From Xylaria sp. FL1777 (taxonomy: Eukaryota; Ascomycota; Sordariomycetes; Xylariales; Xylariaceae), in the NCBI GenBank assembly GCA_022578965.1, contig MU400567.1, positions 186,001-250,000 of the forward strand: DNA of 64,000 nucleotides, written 5' to 3'. A program made the position numbers and the translations under genes. Below, piece by piece: positions 37,700 to 49,700 of the stretch (positions within the stretch are counted from its first letter, which is position 1; each line of letters opens with the position of its first letter). The notes under the pieces were generated by a model. It worked only from the letters and a program-made list of their open reading frames with translations, was not told the DNA's origin and searched no databases.

Positions 37700-38950
37700 A
37701 AAATACCTTGCTACTATATAGCTTATTATTAGCGAATATTACTAAATACTGCTAGAAAAATGTCTTAAATAAGGCGTTTTTTTAAGAGTTTAAAAAAACG
37801 CAAACGTAATTATGCTACCTAAAGTAAGCAAAACGAACTTTGCTTTTTATAAGTCTTAAAAACTTATTATGCTGCTGTTTTGCATTAAGAAAAGCTTAAA
37901 GAAACTTATAGCAAAAAGAATAATATAAACAGCACAAATAGCTAGCTTAATAAGCTTATAATACACAAAGGCAATACTTAAAAAATCTGCAATAAATTTA
38001 ATAGCAAGCTTTATATATAATATAAAACTTATATTAGCTAACAAAATAGTAGTTATATTAGTTATATTAAACGTATAAAAAGCATTTAATGCATTACTAA
38101 AAAATAAACTTATAAACAAAATAGTAAAGTAAAGCTAGCTAGCAATAGTTATTAATTTTATAAAGAGCTTTTTAATAAAACGAAAGATTACTGCATATTT
38201 AAAAAACGTAATAATAAACCTTAAAAAAATTATATATAGTACGCTATAAGGATCTTTAGCGTTACTAATATATTACATGCTATATTTATACAAACTAATA
38301 AAAAGTAACTTTAGCTAATAAAAATATACTAATAACTTAAGCATATTAGCTTTAAAGAAAACCTTAGGAAAAAGCACCTATAAAGCCAAAAAACAAGTTA
38401 ATAAAATTATAAAATATAAACAAAAGAACAAAATTGCTTTTATACCTAACAAAATAAAAACTATTTACTTTATAAAAAGATAAACTAATGTAAACCTAAC
38501 TATTAAACTTTAAGATAGCACAAAAATAACATTTATTTTTTTAGTAAACCTTAAAAAACCTAAAAAAACCCTAGCATTATGCTAGCTAAACGTTTATTTA
38601 AATAAAAAGTTAAAGTTTTAAAAGCATATAAAAAAAAAAGCAGCTAAAAAAAGCAAAATAGCAAACTATATTAAGGCTATTTTAGCTATAATTAAAAGCT
38701 TTCTAGTAGCAAGTTTTCAAAAGATAGTTAATATAGTTTTATTATTATTACTTCTATATAAATATAAAATATAGTATAAAGAACAAAAAAAACCCGCAAG
38801 CAAAACTATAAACAATTGCAAACGTTTAATAAGCATAAAACTTAAAAAACATATATATATAATTTAGCGAGCACTTCTAAAAGTAGCTCGTGAAGTATTG
38901 CTAACATAGAAAACGTTTTTTAAAAACAGCTTATTTTTTATAAGCAGAAT
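37700..38950 (+). pseudogene. LINE reverse transcriptase fossil
   Basis: Readable in order: LLEKCLK.GVF (37,750), NVIMLPKVSKTNFAFYKS, a SLKKLIAKRI stretch, VILNV.KAFNAL (about 38,058-38,097; the usual LDVxxAFD with Asp now Asn), G-S-x-x-x-x-x-LYMLYLYKL from 38,250, and the catalytic hairpin YTNN (38325-38336) for the family's YADD. After this, LSILAL and KIAFIPNKIKTIYF match the downstream RT region of Tad1-type LINEs. Two open pieces on the opposite strand (36998-37243; 37856-38119) are shadows. Confidence 0.9.
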
Positions 38951-39239
38951 TTTAACCGTAAAAATAGCGCTTAAACAAGCTAAAAATTGTTTTGCTTTAA
39001 AAATAAAAACAGTTTATAATATACATTTATTAGTACTACAATTAGTGCTTAAAACAATACAAAAAAGCAAATTAGCTAAACAAAAACAGAAAGTTTATAT
39101 TAACTTATAAATTATAGCATAAATGCTGCTAAACATTTAAAAGCTAATATTATACCTACTAAAGTTTTCTGTAGAATTAAGAGTTAACTTTACAAATAGC
39201 ATTAATAAAGAAACAGCAGTAAAAACGTTTAAGCAATAA

Positions 39240-39680
39240 TTCGTAAACTAATTAAAATTTAACGTTATTGTTTTTTTAAACAGTTTAAAAACACATAATA
39301 GCATAAGCTATAAATATATTATTTACAAAAAACAAACACTTGTTATAAAAGGAAAAAAAAAACTAGACTTATATAGTATAATGTTTAACGCAAAAGCACT
39401 AAAAGCTTTAAAGAAGCTTTAAGAAGCTATGCAAAAGTACTTAACTAACATTATTATAACTTTTTGCGTAAATAATATAGCAGTAATTTAATGCGTTTAA
39501 AAAAACGCTTTAGCAATGTTATAATAGGTTTTTATAAAAATACATAAACTAATAAAACAATATAACATTAAGATACGCTAAAGCTTAAAGCACTATAATA
39601 TTAATAGTAATAAACAAGCAAACATATTAGTAAAACTAAGGTTAAAAAACGGACTTTATAACCTTAAAGCTACTTTAACA
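39240..39680 (+). pseudogene. LINE RNase H fossil
   Basis: The frame gives VFLNSLKT for the family's xYxDGSxT start (catalytic Asp now Asn, Gly now Ser), then LYSIMFNAKALKALKKL for the VxxAEAxAL helix (Asp to Asn, Glu to Lys), then TFCVNNIAVI for the xxxDNxAA strand. RNase H after RT is expected in Tad1-clade elements. Confidence 0.82.
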
Positions 39681-39859
39681 GCAGTAGAACTTAAAAAAAC
39701 GCTAAAACAATAGATTAAAAAAATAACCAAAAACTAAACAAAGGATTTAAACGCTAGCATGTTAAAATAGCTTAAAGTTGCAAAATATAAATATTAACTA
39801 AGCAAATGCCTAAAAGTATTATTTTTTTTTAAAAAGATTTTAGAATAATACTTAAGTGC

Positions 39860-40330
39860 TATATTAGCTTATAAAAACTATAAGTAGTACTACAAAAGAT
39901 TTAACTATAAAAAAGCTAAAGTTTATTATATTTGCATGTTTTACTTAAGAAAAATAATAAATAAAGAACTAATATACTTAGTAAATTGTAAGCTTATAAT
40001 AGTACTATAAAATAAATAGCTAAGGCTACTTAAACTAAAACCTAGAAAAAATAGATTTAAATAGCTAAAATTTAGCTAACTAATGTTATTTTATAACTTA
40101 AAACTCGTAAAAGTACATAATAAGCTTAAATATTTCTTTTAGTTATTAAAATACCCCAAAGCGTTCTAAAGCTTTTACTAAGTAATTAACTATTTTAATA
40201 AAATATGCCCATTTTTTTAACTTAAGAGCAAATAGTGCTACGTTTATAAAGATTTTGTAAAAAGACAGCAAAAACAAAAAAAAGCAAAAAGCAATAATAA
40301 TAGCAAAAAAGAACTAAAGATAGTTATACT
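39860..40330 (+). pseudogene. LINE C-terminal Cys/His tail fossil
   Basis: YYKRFNYKKAKVYYICMFY resembles the H-x-RF-x-H...C-x-C zinc-knuckle-like tail that ends Tad1-type ORF2 proteins, with several His/Cys replaced. It continues through LVNCKL and VKVHNKLKYFF-like stretches to about 40,330. Confidence 0.65.
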
Positions 40331-40708
40331 TTAAGCTTTAGCTTAAAAGCTAAAAATATTATAGTTATTACTACTTTTTTAATATACTAAAACTAACTTT
40401 TAGAAAAAATCCTAAAAATACATATAAAATTAACAATAATTAATAACTAAAAACATAAGTAAAATTTAATAATCTTTAAAAACAGCTATATAGTAGCACT
40501 ATATAACTATTTGCTTTAGCAAACAATATGCTAAACAAAAGAAAAAGCAAAAGCTTAATTTAATAAAACCTACTAAATAACTAAAATAATAATAAAAAAC
40601 TAAAGTTTTTAGCTTAAAGGATTAAAGCATAATAACTACAAGCATTAAAATAATAAAGCTTTCGGAAATATAAAATAGCATTATAATTTAGTAAAAATAT
40701 AACGCGTA

Positions 40709-40745
40709 GCAATTAATTAACTAATTAATTAATCGATTAATTTTC
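40709..40745. repeat. TTAA-type simple repeat
   Basis: Tandem AATTAATTAACTAATTAATT-like tract ending in ATCGATTAATT, possibly the simple-sequence tail of the LINE. A similar AATT tract occurs at 40,871-40,891. Confidence 0.55.
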
Positions 40746-43700
40746 TTTGTACTAATATATTTTACTATATATATATACCCTTAATATAATATAAATAAAT
40801 AAAGCTTATTACGTTTAATATTTTTTAAGAGGTATATAAAGTAGCTAAAGCTTTATACTTAACGTTAAAAATAATTAATTAATTAATTAAGCTATAAAAA
40901 GACAAAAGTTATAAAAATAAGTAAATATCTTTATACTTTACATTTTTTTGCTTTATACTTAAAACTTAAAAACTGCTTTATTAAATTATTTAATTATATA
41001 AGTTAAATATTTTATTTGCTTATATTTATTATGTAATCTAATTATATGTTTAATAAACTTTTAACTTGCATTTAATTTGCTTTTGTTATATTTAATTATA
41101 CTTATTATTAAACGTAACGCATAAGTTTAAAAATAATATTGCCGTTTAATAACTACTTGTAATTAATACTTTTTTAACACTAAAGTAACTAAATAAAAAA
41201 AGCAATAATTTTAAATATTAACCGCTTAACTAAACTTTACTAATTTAAAAACTAACTAAATAAACAGTTAAAAAAAAATAAAAACTTTTACTTTAGCATA
41301 AAATAAGCTAGTTTAAATAATAATAATATTATACTTTAACTTTTTTAATTTTACTTAGTTTTTTTGTTTGGTTATATAATACTAGTAGGCCTTTAAAGCG
41401 TTATTTTAGTTTAAGTACTTATACGTTATTTAAAGTATAAGTATAAATAAATAACCTTATATTTAAAAGCATGCATTTAATAAAAAATACGGCATATTAT
41501 ATTAAAATTCTTATTAAATCTTTAATTTTGTTTATTTAAAAGTATTATTATTTAAAACTTTTATTAGCATACATAAATCCGGGCATAAAGAGCTTTAGCG
41601 CATTATTAACTGTTATAATTAAAGCATGCAATTCTTTAAAGCTATTAAAGCACTTGCTAAAAAAGCATATTGCTTGCAAAGCTTAATTTATATTTTGTTG
41701 GCTTTTTATTTAAAAAAGGCACCTTAGTGCATAATACTTACGAACTATATTGTTTAAAAATAAATTAGTTGCAGCTGCTTAAAAAAGCAATTCGTTGTTT
41801 ATAAACGTTATTGCTATAGCTTTAAAAAACTTATGCGCTTTTATTATAGAAAACAAACTGCCAAGCTTTTATAAAAAAAGGCCTGCTTTTTATTAAAGAC
41901 TTAAGCAAAGTAAAAAAAAGCAGCATAAAAAAATGCACAAAAAAAAGCGCAATATATAAAATAGCTTAACAAAAAAAATGCTAGCTGCTAATATTTATAA
42001 TTTTTAAGCATTATTTATTAAAGCTAAGCTTAACAAATTAAAAGCTGCTATAGTTAATAATAAGTTTTTTTTAGTTTTTAGCTTTAAAGTTTTTTTTAAA
42101 GTTGTTAAGCTTTTGTTTACTAAAAATGCTCTTGCTTTATAAAAGGGCTTTTTTTCAAATTAAATTTATGTGCTTTTTTTTGTTATGCTTAAAAATATTA
42201 TAAAAGCTAAAGTTTACTACTATTTGTTCAAAAAGAAATATATTATAGCTAACTTTATTTCTGTTGTTTTACTTGCTTTTGCTTATAATAATACTTATGT
42301 ATACTATAGCTACTTTTTTAAATGCTTTAAGTGTTAATTTTAAATGCTTAATTATATAAACTAACTTATATATAAAAAGCGCATTATTAAAAAAACTTTT
42401 ACTAATTTTTTAAAGCTTTTGCTTAATTTTATTTTTGCTATTGCTAATATTATTAATAGTTTTTTGCAATACAGTTATTACACCAAGCTTATGCTATACT
42501 TTAACAGCTTTTTTGGCCCTTAAAAAAATAACACAGCGTTATTTACTTAACGTCCTAATATTAGGTTTATGCTTAAAAGTAAACGCATAACGCTTAATAT
42601 TAAAAACTATTTTATTACTATTAATGTAGTACGCTTAAGCATAAAGTCCAAACGCAAAAAAATAAACCGTAAGTTTGCAAAATATAAAAAAAGTGCTACG
42701 ATTTTTCTGCGCAAAAGTACAAAAAGAGTTCTTAAGGTTTTTGCTTTAGAAAAATTTCCTAAAATTAATAAGCCTTCGTTTTATGTTGTTAAAGTAGAAA
42801 TAAACATTTACATAAATTAAAAAACTTGCATAACAAATAACAATAGAATATTTACTAAATATATTAATAACTACGTTTTTTATAACTTAGCTAGTTTTTT
42901 TTTCTAAAATAACAACTTTATACTTTTTGTTTTTATAAATTATATTTGCTAATATATTGTTTTTTTATTTTTATTTTTATTTACTTCAATTAAGTATTTT
43001 ATTAACGTATATTTTAGCTTTAGCTTATTTACAATAACTTTTTTTAGTTTATTTTAAAGTAGCATAAACGTAAATATTACAGAACAATTAATAATATTTA
43101 CGCATATAAATATAAAAGCTAATAATTTTTTTATGTTTTAAGCGAACTTTTTTATTGCTAACGCAAGCAAGCTATTTAAAAGTATATATTACTTAGCTAA
43201 CAAAACTATTATAGTTTTAAACTTACTGCATAAAAAGTATAATATTGATTTTTTAAACTAACTTTTCTGTTTTTTCCTAAAGCGTATTATTTATATTAGC
43301 TACAATGTTTACATTTAAGCTTGCAACATTAGCGTTTTTATTTGCAACAAACAAAATAATAAAAATGTTTGCTATGCTATTAAAAGTTTATGCAGCTTTA
43401 ACTTTTTCTTGCAAATAAGCTATATTAAAAGTATAACTATGTTAAACTGCATTAATAATAATACTATTATGCTTTAACTTATAACGCAATAGCGATTTTT
43501 TATATTATAGTAATAATAAAATCTTAAGCTATTTAAGTTGCATTAAATACATATAGCAAAGTTATAACGCTAGTGTTTATACTATATAATAAATAGATTA
43601 AGTATATATAAGTGCAGCAAAAAACTAAAAATGTAGTTTTTTAAATTATGTTTTATATATGCTATAAAAAACAAAGCTACTAGCAAAATATGTAATTTTA

Positions 43701-46700
43701 AACATAAAAGAATAATAACCTTATATTATAAATTAGCTATATTTATTATATAGCTAAGTTAATAATAAATAATATAGTTTGCAATAATAAATATATATAT
43801 TTAGTTTTTTTTAAGTAAAACTTTTATTGCTTGTATTATAACCTTAATAACCTTAGCTTTCTGATTTGTTTTAGCGCAAGTTTTTAAAATCTTTAAGCTA
43901 TTTTTGTTGCAAATTTTTTTTCGTGCTAATTTGCTTGTTTTACCTTTATATAAAACCATATTATAAATAATAAATATGCTGCAATATTATAAGTCTTTAT
44001 TATTTTTAGCATATAAACCTAGTATAACCTTAACTTTATGCTTTCTTTTAGTAATACTTCGTACAACTTTTTTATATGCTATAAGTAATACTAATGCACT
44101 TTTTGCAGCGCTTTATATAGCTTTGTTTTTAGCATTAGTAAGTACTAGCAAAATATGTAAGCAATTAGCTACTTAAGGAGTACTTGCAGCATATAAAGCT
44201 ATGCTTTTTATATACTATACTAAGTTATAAATAAGCTTTATTACTGCTTTAAAAACTAAATAATAAGAAAATAAAAGCTGCTTTTCTATTTTAAGCAACG
44301 TAAAGCAAATAATAGTTGCTTATATATTATTATTTATTAAAGTAAGGTTAATAAGCGCTATTAATGCTTTAAAGCTAAGTAAAAGGTTACAAGTTTTAGC
44401 AACTAGATTTAATAAAAAAATAAAAACTAAAGGCTAAATAGCTGCATTTTGTAAGCAAGCATATATGCTTCTAAAAACAAAAAATAAGTTAGTACTAATT
44501 AAAATATAAATAAAAGCTTGCGCTGCTATACGTTTTGCTTATATATTAATATTAAATAAAATAAACTATGCTACAATTAATATATTAATTGCGCTTTACT
44601 AAAAGAACTAGCTATAAAAACTAATAGTTGCAAAAAGAAAAAATACTATAAATATAATAAGTAAAAAAAATACATTTAATTTGTAATAACTATAAGTTAT
44701 TAAAACAAAAATAATACTTGCTTTAAAAACCTGTTTATAATAATTAGCAACGTAATTATTATTATTAAAGGAATTTTAGTGCTGCTAGTTTGCTAGCAAT
44801 ATTAATAAAAGCCTTAAGCTAATTTATTTTTTTTTTTTTTTTAAACTGCGCTAGCTAATAATAAATAAGATTTATAAATATACTAAAAGTACTATAAATA
44901 AGGAGCAACTTAACAAAAACATTTATAAAAAGCTACTATTATATACTTTTAATAATTAAAAGTTTAAAATTTAATTAAAAAAAAAACGTAATTATTATTT
45001 TATTATTAATAACTTGCTATATTGCTTTGCAGTGCAGTTTTTTTACCTATATACTTATAGGTAAAACTATACAAAAAGCTAAATAAAAACCTTATGCAAC
45101 AATATTTATGCTGCTACTTTAAAGTTTTTTTACTTTATAATAACTAGTTTTTATTAATTAGCTTGCTAAATAAAAAGTAATAGTTAAAAAGCAAAAGAAC
45201 TTTTTTTAAAGCTTTTAAACTTTTTGCTTTTTTAAAAAGCGTATAAAAGCTTTTTTCTTGTTTTTTAAAACCTTTAAAAAAGCGCTTTTGCTTCTTTTGC
45301 TAGTTCTTTTTTTATTTTTTGCTTTTTTTTTTCTTTTTTTATCCCTTTTTATTTTAATTGCTTTATTATATATTGCTATTTTATTAATAGTAAGTAGCTA
45401 CTTTATAATATTATTTGCAGCTTTAAGCTTTTTTATAGCTAGTTATAAGTTTTTGTTAATTTATAGTAGCTTAGCTGCAAGGCTTTTTTATAGCTGCTTT
45501 TTTTTGTTTTTTAGTAAGTTATAACGTAGAACTATATATTAAAAGGTTTTTTTTTTTTTTGCGCACTTGTAAAAAGGCATAAAAAAACCTAAAACTTTTT
45601 TTTTATGCAAAAACACCTTTAGCTTTATTTTTTTAGTGCGCATTTGCATTACTATAGCTGCTTTATACTTTAATAATTTGCTATACTTCTTAAAAGCTTT
45701 ATTTTTGCTAGGCTTTTGTTTAGCTATTATTAAATAGCTACTGCTTGTTTTAGTTTAGCTTTATTTGCTTATTTATTTTTTTTTTAATGCAATTTTAGGT
45801 TTTTTTTTTTTTAATTACTTTTTTTGCTAAAAGTTTAAAGCTAGCGTTAGATCTTTTTTAGCTATGCTTTTATTGCTGTTTATAAGCTTGCTTTTTGTTT
45901 AATTTTTAACTCTTTAAGCTTTTATGTTTTAAATAAAGGTTTTGATTTTTTTTGTTGCTTTTTAGATTAACTTTTTAGCTGCTAAGCTTTTTATGCAATG
46001 TTTACAAGCTGCTGCTTTATTGCTAAAATATAAGTTAATAAAGGGAATTTTTATTTTGGTTTTTAAGTGCTTTGTTTTAGTTGCTTTAAAGGCTTTAGCT
46101 ATGTGTTTAAAGCACTTATTTTAAGTTGCTACTAATAAGTTAGCAATGCTTTTTGCTTTATTTTTTTTAAAGTTTTTATGCTAAATTGCTATACTATAAA
46201 TTAAAGTGCTTTGTACTATTATAACATATATTTGCTTTGCTTTTGCTATGCTACTGCTTTATATAAAGTTTTATAGCTTAATTATTACATATAACTAAAT
46301 ATTTAGTTTTTTTTTAAGCTTTGCTAAATGTTTTTTTTATTTTATATTTTTGTTAAACTATACTTTTAAGAACTTTGCGTTGTTTTTTAGGTATACTATT
46401 ACATTAAAGAGATATACTACTTATATAAAAGCTGCTTTGCTACTAAAAAAGTATATTAGTTTATTTTTTTGCAGTGCAAACTTTATTTTATGCTATTTTG
46501 CTTAGCTTTTATATATTTTTTATGCTGCTTTTAAAGCTTTATAGTTTTGCTTTATATTTAAATCTGTTATAATAAAGTTAATATTGTTAATAAAGCTAAC
46601 TATTATTAGCTTTTAGTGCGCTATAAAGTTATTATAAAGCGTTAATATATATAAAAAAAAAAAAAAAAATAAAAGCGGGAATTTTTAAAGAACTTTAGCT

Positions 46701-49700
46701 TTTAGTGCTATTAGCTAAAATACCGCTTTATTAAAGCAAAAATGCACTATATAGTTTAATATAAAAAAGCTTATTTATATAATTATTTAAAAAAAAAAGC
46801 TTTTTTATTATAAAATATATATTATTTTTTCTTTATTAATAGTATTAAAAGCTTTTATAATATTAAACTGTAGCAAAAATACTATGCTTTTTTGCTAATT
46901 GCTTTTTTTGCTGTTTTTAATATTAGTTTAATAGCTATGTTTATTAACTTGTTTTATTTGTTTTTTATTTAATTATTTAGCAAAAAACTTTTTTGCTTAG
47001 TTATTTTTGCTATGCAGTAATATAGTTCTTTTTTTAGTACTTTTTTTACTATATAAATAAGCGTAATAAAGCATTATTTTTTAGCTGTTTTTTTAGTTTT
47101 TTTTAACTTTTTAAGTTTAAGTATAACTATTACTTTTGCTTGCTTAAATTGCATTAAGTAATACTTTAATAAAAAGCTAGCAGTGTATAGTATTGTTATT
47201 TTTTTTACTAAAGCAAGTTTACAAGCTTTAAAAAAGCTATTAAGTAATAAGTTATTTTTTAGTGCTTTTTATAGCGCTAGCTTTTATATTAATAATATTA
47301 TGTCTTTTTTTTTTGTGTTTATATTAATTATAAACTTTTAGTAGCTATTATAAAATAAATCTTTTTTAAGTATATTAAACAGGTTTGCTAGTAGTGCAAA
47401 AAAAAAGCGTTTTATTAGTAAAGCCGTTTTTTCTTTAAAAGTGTTAATAAAAAATAGCTTACTTTTTGTTTGTTTTAGCAGCAAAATTACAATAACCTTT
47501 AAAGCTAGCTTGTAAGCAAACTTTGCTTATTTAGCTAAGCTTTATAATAACTTAAAATCTTTAAATGCTTTTATAAGCGTTTGTTTTTAGCTGCGCTTTT
47601 ATGCTTTTTTTATTTTGTTGCTAAGAGCTTTTTTTTTTTTTTTAAGTGCTTGCTATACTGCTTTAGTTTTTTTGCTTTAAAATCTGCAATATGCTTGCTT
47701 AGCTTTTTTTTCTGTTTTAATTATTTCTAAGAACTACTAAAGTAATGCTTAGTGCTCTTTTTTTACGGTTTTTTTAGGCGTTATTTTGTTTGTTATTTTT
47801 ACTAGTTGCTAAATTAAAAAGTCAAAAGTATTATTTAGTTCGTTAAGTATATGCAGCGTGTGCTTTTTTATAATAATAGCTTTTGCTTTTATAGCTGCTT
47901 TATTTTTGTTTAATTTAGGCTAGTTTTATTTTTCTGCTTTTTTTAAGTATTTTTACAGAGCTAATTTTAAGTTAACTATAGCTTTTAGTGCTTTATAATC
48001 TAATTTTAGCTATTTTAAGTCCTTTTAATAAGTTATAGCTAAATTACTAAATATTTATACTAGGTTTATTATTAAGCTTTTTTATTTATGCTTTATTTTA
48101 GTTATTTTTCCTTAAGAAATAGCTAGTATAAGATTTTATTATGTAGTAAACTTAAGCAGTTTATTTGCTTTTTAGCTTTTTTTGCTTTTTAAGTTTTATA
48201 ATAAATAGTAAAAGTTAAAGTTGCTTATAAATATATAGTGTTTTTTTAGCTTGCTTACTTTATATATTTTTTAAATTAAACTGCATTAAACTATTTTTTT
48301 TTAATTTAGCAAATATATTAACTATAAAGTTATTACTAAATTATTGCTGCTTATTATAACTTTTGCTTAATTTTTATTAGCGTTTTTTGCTAGCGTTTTT
48401 ATTGCAATTTTTTTGTTTATATATAGCGCAGCTTTACTTTTTAATTAAATAACTTAGTAATTATTATTACTAAAGCAATATATGTTGCTATATTTATTAA
48501 TTATTAGTTTTTAAACTGCTATATAATTAAAGCTATTGTTTTATAGCATATATGCTATATTATTTTTAAATTTTGTAATGTTTTAAAAAGTAATGTTATA
48601 TATTATTAAGTTAATAAAAATAAGTTTTTGCTTATATTGCTAGTTTGCTGTTTTTTTACTAGTAATTCTCCTTTATTTAGCTTTATAAATGCTAACACTA
48701 TTAGCATTTTTAAATTATTTTTATTTATTTTTTTGCTTATTATTGCTGCTTTTTTAGCATTTTAAAAGCTTTTAAGTTATAACATATATACTGCTTTTGC
48801 TTTGTTTTTTTATTTAACCTTTTTTTAGCAAGCTTTATTTTATGCTATATATGCTTTTTTATAGTTTATATATTTTTGCTTTGCTTTTTATGTTTTTATT
48901 AAGCAGCTTTTTTTACTTTTTTAGTGCTTTAAAGCTAAACAATAGCTATACTTTAAGTTTTTATAGCAATATTTAGCTATATATTTATATTTATAGCAAT
49001 TAAAGCACTGCATAACTTTAAGCTTTACAGCAAAAAGTTTATAATTAAACAGTTAAGCTTTTTATAAAAAGCTATTTTTATATATTGTTTTAGCTATTAT
49101 AATATTGCTTATATATAATAATATTAATATAAATTTAGCTTTTATGTTTTTAGATAGCATTTTTTTATACTTTATAACTTTAGAATGTTTGCTGCATAAT
49201 AGCTGCAGTAAATCTTTGTTTAAGTGTATTGCTTTAATGCGTTTTGCTAGAATGCTTTTTACTATTAGCGCTACTTTTTTTTGTTGTATTTTTGACTTTT
49301 TTTTAAAGGCCTTTATAATTTATTTTTTTTTTTTAGCTCTTTAAAGCATTACTTCTTTAAAAATAATTACTATATTTTTGCTATATAGCTTTTTAGCAGT
49401 AATTATATTATTGCTTATAAGCGCTATATTTATTGCTTTAATAATATTAGTTAGTGTTTTATTTTTAAAATTGTTAGCTTGTTTTTTAATTTTAATTAGT
49501 ACTTTTTTGTTTTGTTTAAATAGTACTGCTTTATTGCTGCAAGCTAGCTATAAAGCTATTATTTATGCTTAGGATTTTAGCATATTTACGCTTAATAAAG
49601 TTTATTAAAAAAGTTTTTAAATAGTATTTTTAACGCTTTTTTAGTTAGCTTTTATAGCAGTATTTAAGTTATAGCAAGTTATAAGCATATTAAAGTTGTT

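Larger units (their letters stand above)
37590..40330 (+). mobile_element. Tad1-type LINE (non-LTR) retrotransposon, RIP-inactivated
   Basis: The + strand translates through stops to a non-LTR RT, then RNase H, then a Cys-rich tail. This is the order of Tad1-clade LINEs, common in filamentous ascomycetes. A-rich coding strand (G-to-A dominated). The 3' end may extend to the TTAA-repeat tract at 40,709-40,745; the 5' end is undefined. Catalytic residues of RT and RNase H are altered, so it is dead. Confidence 0.88.

Noticed and set aside
190..49572. Some 20 open frames of 60-104 codons across the AT-rich block taken as small protein genes
   Set aside because: They are low-complexity, composition-driven, lack recognisable domains, and several are demonstrably pieces of retroelement fossils (20651-20965) or their antisense shadows (27325-27522, 37856-38119).
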